A stretch of DNA of 64,000 bases from Stappia taiwanensis (GTDB lineage: Bacteria > Pseudomonadota > Alphaproteobacteria > Rhizobiales > Stappiaceae). Where the stretch lies: the NCBI RefSeq assembly GCF_014635285.1, contig NZ_BMCR01000001.1:310001-374000 (forward strand), written 5' to 3'. Each line of letters opens with the position of its first letter. Within the stretch, counting starts at the first letter, position 1. Positions 57,944 to 64,000 of this stretch are shown here, in pieces. The notes beneath the pieces were generated by a model. It did not search any database. It was not told the DNA's origin and worked only from the letters and a program-made list of their open reading frames with translations. The position numbers and the translations under genes were made by a program.

Positions 57944-58759
57944 CTAACCGGCCATTGCCGCTCCGCCTTCGCGGGAGAGCAGCGCCCGGGTGGCGGCGGC
58001 CACGTCCGCCTGCCGCATCAGGCTCTCGCCGATCAGGAAGGTGGTGATGCCAACCGCGCCCATGCGGGCAAGGTCCGCCGGGGTGAAGAGCCCGGATTCG
58101 CCGACGACGATCCGGTCATCCGGAATACGCGGCGCCAGCTCCTCGCTAACCTCAAGTCGGGTCTCGAAGGTCTTCAGATTGCGGTTGTTGATGCCGATCA
58201 GCGGCGAGCGCATCCGCAAGGCCCGATCAAGCTCGGCGCCGTCATGCACCTCGATCAGCACATCCATGCCGAGACTGAAGGCGGTGCGCTCCAGCGCATC
58301 CGCCGTCTCGTCATCGACGGCGGCGAGAATGATCAGGATGCAGTCCGCGCCCCAGGCGCGCGCCTCGAACACCTGGTAGGTGTCGTAGAGGAAATCCTTG
58401 CGCAGCACCGGCAGCGTACAGGCCGCCCGCGCGGTCTTGAGGAAATCCGGGTGCCCCTGAAAGGACGGCGTGTCGGTCAGCACCGACAGGCAGGCGGCGC
58501 CGCCCTCTTCATAGGCTTTGGCCAGAACCGGCGGGTCGAAATCCTCCCGGATCAGCCCCTTCGACGGGCTGGCCTTCTTGATCTCGGCAATCAGGCCATA
58601 GGCGCCGATGGCGTGGCGGTCGGCCAGCGCGTTGAAGAAGCCACGCGGTGCATCGGCGGCCTCGGCGCGTCGCCGGATCTCGTCTTCGCCAACGGTTGCC
58701 TTTGCGGCGACGATCTCCACCCGCTTGTAGGCTTCGATCTTGCTGAGGATATCGCTCAT
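57944..58759 (-). CDS. trpC: Indole-3-glycerol-phosphate synthase
   Basis: A 271-residue TIM-barrel enzyme of tryptophan synthesis. Markers: [60 protein letters not shown], and [15 protein letters not shown] with the phosphate-binding end. The start follows the trpD stop by 5 bases, so trpD-trpC are co-transcribed. Confidence 0.97.
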   Translation of the reverse strand: MSDILSKIEAYKRVEIVAAKATVGEDEIRRRAEAADAPRGFFNALADRHAIGAYGLIAEIKKASPSKGLIREDFDPPVLAKAYEEGGAACLSVLTDTPSFQGHPDFLKTARAACTLPVLRKDFLYDTYQVFEARAWGADCILIILAAVDDETADALERTAFSLGMDVLIEVHDGAELDRALRMRSPLIGINNRNLKTFETRLEVSEELAPRIPDDRIVVGESGLFTPADLARMGAVGITTFLIGESLMRQADVAAATRALLSREGGAAMAG

Positions 58760-58764
58760 GCGGC

Positions 58765-59778
58765 TTACCCGTTGGAGACGGAAACAAGATGCGTCAGGCG
58801 GGCAAGCGCTGCGCCGCTGTCGATCGACTGGGCCGACAGGGCAACGCCCTCGGCAAGATCCTTCGCCTTTCCGGCAATCACCAGCGTCGCCCCGGCGTTC
58901 ATCAGCACCGTATCGCGATAGGCGTTCTTCTCGCCCTCCAGCACCGCCTTCAGTGCCGCCGCATTGACCGGCGCTTCGCCGCCGCGCAGGTCCTCCGGCT
59001 GCCAGAGCGACAGCCCGACCTCCTGCGGCGTGACTTCGAAGGTGCGGATTCGCTCCTCCTCCAGCGCGGCAACCTTGGTCGGGCCGGTAGTGGTGATTTC
59101 GTCAAGCCCATCGGATCCATGCACGACCCACACTGCCTTCGATCCGAGCGCGGCCAGCACCTCGGCAATCGGCTCGACCCAGCGCTCGGCAAACACGCCG
59201 ACCATCTGCCGCTGAACCCCGGCCGGATTGGACAGGGGGCCAAGCAGGTTGAAGATGGTCCGCGTGCCCAGCTCCACCCGGGCCGGTCCCACATGCTTCA
59301 TTGCCGAATGATGATTCGGAGCGAACATGAATCCGAGACCGACCTCACGGATGCAGCGGCCGATGTGTTCGGCCGGAATGTCGATGTTGACGCCGAGCGC
59401 CATCAGCACGTCCGCCGCGCCGGATTTCGACGACAGCGACCGGTTGCCATGCTTGGCGACCGGCACGCCGCAGCCGGACACGACAAAGGCCGAGCAGGTG
59501 GAGATGTTGTAGCTGCCGGAGGCGTCGCCACCGGTGCCGACCACATCGACCGCATCCTCCGGCGCCTCCACCGGCAGCATCTTTTCCCGCATGGTGCTCA
59601 CCGCGCCAGCGATTTCATCGACGGTTTCGCCGCGCACGCGCAGGGCCATCAGGAAGCCGCCGATCTGGGCCGGGGTGGCGGCGCCGGACATGATGATATC
59701 GAACGCGGTCTGGGCTTCGGGCCGCGTCAGGGCGGTGCCGTCGGCGACTTTCGCGATCAATGCCTTGAGGTTGCTCAC
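58765..59778 (-). CDS. trpD: Anthranilate phosphoribosyltransferase
   Basis: A 337-residue enzyme joining anthranilate and PRPP. Markers: [38 protein letters not shown]-type substrate loop, [31 protein letters not shown] and [17 protein letters not shown]. It lies 65 bases after the PpiD-like gene; the order ppiD-trpD-trpC-moaC-moeA-lexA is a conserved alphaproteobacterial arrangement. Confidence 0.97.
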   Translation of the reverse strand: MSNLKALIAKVADGTALTRPEAQTAFDIIMSGAATPAQIGGFLMALRVRGETVDEIAGAVSTMREKMLPVEAPEDAVDVVGTGGDASGSYNISTCSAFVVSGCGVPVAKHGNRSLSSKSGAADVLMALGVNIDIPAEHIGRCIREVGLGFMFAPNHHSAMKHVGPARVELGTRTIFNLLGPLSNPAGVQRQMVGVFAERWVEPIAEVLAALGSKAVWVVHGSDGLDEITTTGPTKVAALEEERIRTFEVTPQEVGLSLWQPEDLRGGEAPVNAAALKAVLEGEKNAYRDTVLMNAGATLVIAGKAKDLAEGVALSAQSIDSGAALARLTHLVSVSNG

Positions 59779-59843
59779 GCTGTCTAACTCCGAAAATGAA
59801 GGACCGCGCGCGCCCCGGACCTCCGGGCGAACGCGCGGTGGGC

Positions 59844-61730
59844 TTATCCACCCTGACCGATCACCCGGCCGATATTGGTCTGATTGACGGTCACCCCGAG
59901 CTTGTCCTGAAGCTCGCCAGCATATTGACCGATTACCGAATCGCGCAATGCCTCGGACAGGCGTTTGTCGAGCGCGGCGATCTCGCCCGCTTCGCGGAAG
60001 AAGGCAGGGCTGTTGACCGCCTCGACCACGAAGACGACGCGAGTGCCGTCCTGGCCGGCGGCCTCACCGGCGGTGCCCGCCGGCCCAGTGAAGGCGCTGG
60101 ACACCGCCTCGGCAGGCAGGGTGTCATGGGCGCTGTTCCGCTTCACGCCGGTTGCCGTCGCAACGGTCAACTCGCTCTCAGCGGCCACCTCGTCCAGCGA
60201 CTTGCCACTCTTGATGGCGGCCAGAGCAGCTTCGGCGCGCGCTTGCAGTTCCTTGGTCCGCTCCGCCTCGGTCCAGGCCGCGACCACGTCGGCACGCACC
60301 TCGTCCAGCTCCCGGTCGCGGGCCGGGGTCACGGCTTTGACCTCGAACCACAGGAAGCCGGTGCGGCCAAGCTGCAGCGGATCGGCTTCCACGCCAACAT
60401 CGCTTTCAAAGGCTTCGCTGATCAGGGGCGCCACATCCGGAAGGTCGGCGGCGGTGCCGTCCTCGGCCTTGCCCGCGCTGTCGAAGGGCTTGGAGGTCTC
60501 AAGCTTCAGGTTGAAGCGCTCGGCAACCTCGGCCAGCAGGGCGCCGCCGGCGCGCGCATCCTCGATCTCGTCGTAAAGATCGAGAATTTCCCGCTCGGCG
60601 GCCTGCTCGGCCAGTTCCTTGCGCAGGGTGTCGGCGACCTCGGTCAGCGGCGTCTTGTGCGCCGGGGCGATCTTGGCGACCTTCAGAAGCACCGGGGCGA
60701 AGCGGCCCTCGACGATATCGGAGGTGGCGCCTTCCTCCAGGGTGAAGGCCACCTCGGCAATTGCCGGGTCGAGCATGTCGCTCTTCGCCAGAGCGCCGAG
60801 TGTCACGTCCTCGATGGTCTTGTCATTGTCCGTGACAATCTCTTCAAAGCTCTTGCCCTCGGCCAGCGCTGCGCGCGCCGCGTCCGCCGCATCCTTGGAG
60901 GCGAAGGTGATCTGCAGGATCTCGCGCCGTTCCGGCTCGCCGAACCGTTCGCCGGCGGCTTCATAGCTCTGCTGGATATCCGCGTCGCTGACCTCCTCGG
61001 GGCGAGCGACGCTCTCCGGGGTCATGGAGATGAAATCGATGGTGCGGTACTCGGGTGCCCGGAAGGCGGCCTTGTTGGCCTCGAAATAGGCGGCAAGCGC
61101 ATCCTCGCTCGGCGCGGCGATTGCCTCGGCCGGTTGGGCCTTCAGAACGATGTAGCGGAGGGTGCGTTCCTCGTTGGCGTGGAGGTTGAACACCTCCAGC
61201 ATCGGCGCCGGGGTGGTCAGCCCGCCGGAGATCGCCGCTGCGATCTGCAGCCGCTCTTCCAGCTTGCGCTGATCGGCAACGAAGTCATCCTCGCTCAGGC
61301 CATTGGCCTGCAGCACCTGGGCGAGCCGGTTGCGATCATAGCCGCCGGACGGCCCCTGAAAGGCCGGGGAGGACTGGATCTGGCGCACGAGCTGCTCGTC
61401 GGAGATGCCCAGGTTGAGGTCGCTGGCCGCCTGGTTCAGCGCTGCTTCGGCGATCATGCCGCCCAGCACCTGGCCGGGCAGTCCGAGCGCCGCGCCCTCG
61501 GTGGTCGACAGCGGACGGCCGATGCGTTGCCCGAGCTGGCGGAGCTGGCGCCGGTAGGCGGCGTCGAAGTCGGCGGTCGCCACCTTCTGCGAGCCGACGG
61601 TCGCGACCTGGTCGCCGCTTGTATTGAGCAAGTCGCCGGAGATCCCCCAGATCGCAAAGCTGATCACGAGCAGACCGATGAGGAGTTTTGAGATCCAGGA
61701 CTTTGCGCCGCTGCGCAGAGTGTCGAGCAT
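59844..61730 (-). CDS. PpiD-like membrane-anchored peptidyl-prolyl isomerase/foldase
   Basis: A 628-residue SurA/PpiD-type protein. One N-terminal membrane helix (about 15-31, [16 protein letters not shown]) anchors a large periplasmic chain: SurA_N-like chaperone part (about 35-235), a parvulin-type rotamase region (about 245-365, [31 protein letters not shown]), and a long C-terminal helical part. It assists folding of exported proteins at the SecYEG exit. The start was placed at [12 protein letters not shown], where the membrane anchor begins; an upstream extension is not conserved. Confidence 0.9.
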   Translation of the reverse strand: MLDTLRSGAKSWISKLLIGLLVISFAIWGISGDLLNTSGDQVATVGSQKVATADFDAAYRRQLRQLGQRIGRPLSTTEGAALGLPGQVLGGMIAEAALNQAASDLNLGISDEQLVRQIQSSPAFQGPSGGYDRNRLAQVLQANGLSEDDFVADQRKLEERLQIAAAISGGLTTPAPMLEVFNLHANEERTLRYIVLKAQPAEAIAAPSEDALAAYFEANKAAFRAPEYRTIDFISMTPESVARPEEVSDADIQQSYEAAGERFGEPERREILQITFASKDAADAARAALAEGKSFEEIVTDNDKTIEDVTLGALAKSDMLDPAIAEVAFTLEEGATSDIVEGRFAPVLLKVAKIAPAHKTPLTEVADTLRKELAEQAAEREILDLYDEIEDARAGGALLAEVAERFNLKLETSKPFDSAGKAEDGTAADLPDVAPLISEAFESDVGVEADPLQLGRTGFLWFEVKAVTPARDRELDEVRADVVAAWTEAERTKELQARAEAALAAIKSGKSLDEVAAESELTVATATGVKRNSAHDTLPAEAVSSAFTGPAGTAGEAAGQDGTRVVFVVEAVNSPAFFREAGEIAALDKRLSEALRDSVIGQYAGELQDKLGVTVNQTNIGRVIGQGG

Positions 61731-61921
61731 TGCGGTTTCCGTTGTTCGAACGCACACAACCGGTGCGGAGACGTTCCGACCGGACCAAAGCGAGCGGAGC
61801 ATAGAGACGCGAACTGTCCGGAGCAAGGCGCCGCGAGGGCATTGGTTGTCCTGACCGCTTGATCCCTTCACGATTTCTGTTAGCAGGAACGCGAAACATG
61901 TCCCATCAGCCGGAGGCCCGA

Positions 61922-62698
61922 ATGACCCAGACCGTGAAACCGCTCATTGCCGGAAACTGGAAGATGAACGGATTGAGCGCCTCCCGGGCGGAGCTGGACG
62001 CGCTGGCGCGCGGCGTCGCCGAGGCGACCGCCGGGCGGGTCGACATGGCGGTATGCCCGCCGGCGACCCTGGTGGCGACGGCGGCGGATGCCTTGCGCGG
62101 ATCGGGCATTGCCACCGGCGGCCAGGACTGCCACACGGCGGCCAGCGGCGCGCACACAGGCGATATTTCCGCCGAAATGCTCGCCGATGCCGGCGCGAAC
62201 ATGGTGATCGTCGGCCATTCCGAGCGCCGCGCCGATCATGGTGAGGACGATGCCTGCGTGCGCGCCAAGGCGGAGGCCGCCTGGCGGGCCGGCCTGGTGG
62301 CGATCCTGTGCGTTGGCGAAACCGAGGCGGAGCGCAAGGCGGGCACGGCGCTTGAGGTGGTCGGCAAGCAGCTTGCCGGCTCGGTGCCCGACCGGGCGGA
62401 CGCGGAGCGGCTGATCGTAGCCTATGAGCCGGTCTGGGCCATCGGCACGGGGCTGACGCCCACCGCCGAGGATGTGGCGGAAATGCATGCCTCGCTGCGG
62501 GCCGGTCTGGTGGAGCGCTTCGGCGCGGCCGGTGAGGGGATCCGGCTTCTCTATGGCGGTTCGGTGAAGCCGGGCAATGCCGAGGAGTTGATGTCGGTGG
62601 CCAATGTCAACGGCGCGCTGGTGGGCGGCGCGAGCCTCAAGGCCGCTGACTTCCTTGCGATTGCGGCCGCCACGGCGGCGGTGACGCAAAAGGCCTGA
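61922..62698 (+). CDS. tpiA: Triosephosphate isomerase
   Basis: A 258-residue TIM barrel. Active-site parts: AGNWKMNG (Lys), VIVGHSERR (His), [12 protein letters not shown] (Glu) and [17 protein letters not shown] lies just before the ATG at 61922; an ATG at 61898 is the alternative. It is divergent from the PpiD-like gene across 191 bases. Confidence 0.97.
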   Translation: MTQTVKPLIAGNWKMNGLSASRAELDALARGVAEATAGRVDMAVCPPATLVATAADALRGSGIATGGQDCHTAASGAHTGDISAEMLADAGANMVIVGHSERRADHGEDDACVRAKAEAAWRAGLVAILCVGETEAERKAGTALEVVGKQLAGSVPDRADAERLIVAYEPVWAIGTGLTPTAEDVAEMHASLRAGLVERFGAAGEGIRLLYGGSVKPGNAEELMSVANVNGALVGGASLKAADFLAIAAATAAVTQKA

Positions 62699-62874
62699 CG
62701 ACAAGGGTGGAAAGCACCGCCGCATTGGTGTAGAACCCACGCCAAATTCGTAACACCGAGGCAGATTCCGCCCCTTGATGGGGCGTGAATCATGTCTTGG
62801 GAACTCTGACCCCGATCAACGCGCCGGCCTTTGGGCTTTCGGTAGTCCGGCCGGTTGATCCAATCTGGTGTCCG

Positions 62875-63255
62875 ATGGAAACCGTTATCATCGTCATTCA
62901 TCTGATGGTCGTGCTCGCGCTCGTGCTCGTCGTTCTGTTGCAGCGCTCCGAAGGTGGCGCGCTCGGAATGGGTGGCGGCGGTGGCGGCGGCGGTCTGATG
63001 TCCAGCCGGGGCAGCGCCAATGTGCTGACCCGTGCGACCGCCATTCTCGGCGCTGCGTTTTTCGCGACCTCGCTGACCCTTGCCATTCTGGCGCGTACCG
63101 GCGACCGTCCGGCGTCGATTCTCGATGCGGCGCCCGGTACCCAGACGGCACCGCTCGGCCAGACCGAGGGCTCCGGCAACGGCATCCTGGATCAGTTGAA
63201 GCCGCAAGAGCAGCCGGCGGCGCCGTCAGGGCCGCAGGTTCCGGCCGCGCAGTAA
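62875..63255 (+). CDS. secG: Preprotein translocase subunit SecG
   Basis: A 126-residue SecYEG accessory subunit. Two membrane helices (about 3-24 and 54-74) flank a cytoplasmic loop with LLQRSEGGALGMG, a run of eight glycines and LMSSRGSANVLTRATAILG, all typical. The C-terminal 45 residues are Pro/Gln/Ala-rich, as in alphaproteobacterial SecG. The ribosome site is weak. The upstream 176 bases hold no gene. Confidence 0.93.
   Translation: METVIIVIHLMVVLALVLVVLLQRSEGGALGMGGGGGGGGLMSSRGSANVLTRATAILGAAFFATSLTLAILARTGDRPASILDAAPGTQTAPLGQTEGSGNGILDQLKPQEQPAAPSGPQVPAAQ

Positions 63256-64000
<745 letters not shown>

Overview
The window reads as about 64 kb of a high-GC alphaproteobacterial chromosome, most likely from the order Hyphomicrobiales (Rhizobiales). 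Reasons: the gene order proS-lolC-lolD-dnaE, rpsB-tsf-pyrH-frr-uppS-cdsA-dxr-rseP-bamA-lpxD-fabZ-lpxA-lpxI-lpxB and gltA-gltX-comEC-lexA-moeA-moaC-trpC-trpD-ppiD-tpiA-secG-pyrG; use of LpxI instead of LpxH; LexA boxes of the alphaproteobacterial type (GTTC-N7-GTTC); and protein sequences of that group. I saw no rRNA, tRNA, insertion sequence, prophage, integrase or CRISPR array.

Layout. 1-7.2 kb: end of queA, tgt, a PilZ protein, a lytic transglycosylase, a periplasmic Cache-like protein overlapping a GGDEF-EAL protein, and a sphingolipid-type fatty acid desaturase. 7.4-14.7 kb: proS, lipoprotein export (lolC, lolD), a 38-residue membrane protein behind a LexA box, and dnaE. 14.7-29.8 kb: a long co-directional block for translation (rpsB, tsf, pyrH, frr), isoprenoid and phospholipid precursors (uppS, cdsA, dxr), outer-membrane assembly (rseP, bamA) and lipid A (lpxD, fabZ, lpxA, lpxI, lpxB). 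49.6-64 kb: gltA, gltX, a ComEC/Rec2 protein, lexA, moeA, moaC, trpC, trpD, a PpiD-like foldase, tpiA, secG and the start of pyrG.

Between lpxB and gltA lies an accessory segment of about 19.5 kb (29.8-49.3 kb). Its main content is a complete bacterial microcompartment (BMC) operon: a divergent AraC regulator, a four-gene PotFGHI-type ABC importer, a short-chain dehydrogenase, an APH-type kinase, a class III PLP enzyme, a CoA-acylating aldehyde dehydrogenase ending in an encapsulation-peptide-like helix, two tandem-domain shell proteins, one hexameric and one pentameric shell protein, and an unrecognised 149-residue protein whose first 20 residues look like the same kind of helix. This enzyme set matches the Rhodococcus/Mycobacterium microcompartment (RMM) pathway for aminoacetone and 1-amino-2-propanol: reduction to the amino alcohol, phosphorylation, phospho-lyase cleavage to propionaldehyde, and oxidation to propionyl-CoA inside the shell. 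Here it is joined to its own importer in an alphaproteobacterium.

The rest of the accessory segment is an M19-dipeptidase-like protein lacking the usual first metal motif, a divergent LysR regulator, a TAXI-type TRAP transporter, two RidA-family proteins and purU. Strong hairpins end several of these units (29.81, 42.20, 48.36 kb).

A second notable point is the DNA-damage link. A LexA box just upstream of the 38-residue membrane protein shares 12 of 15 bases with the box in front of lexA itself, and the small protein resembles in size, membrane topology and control the SOS-induced division inhibitor SidA of Caulobacter.
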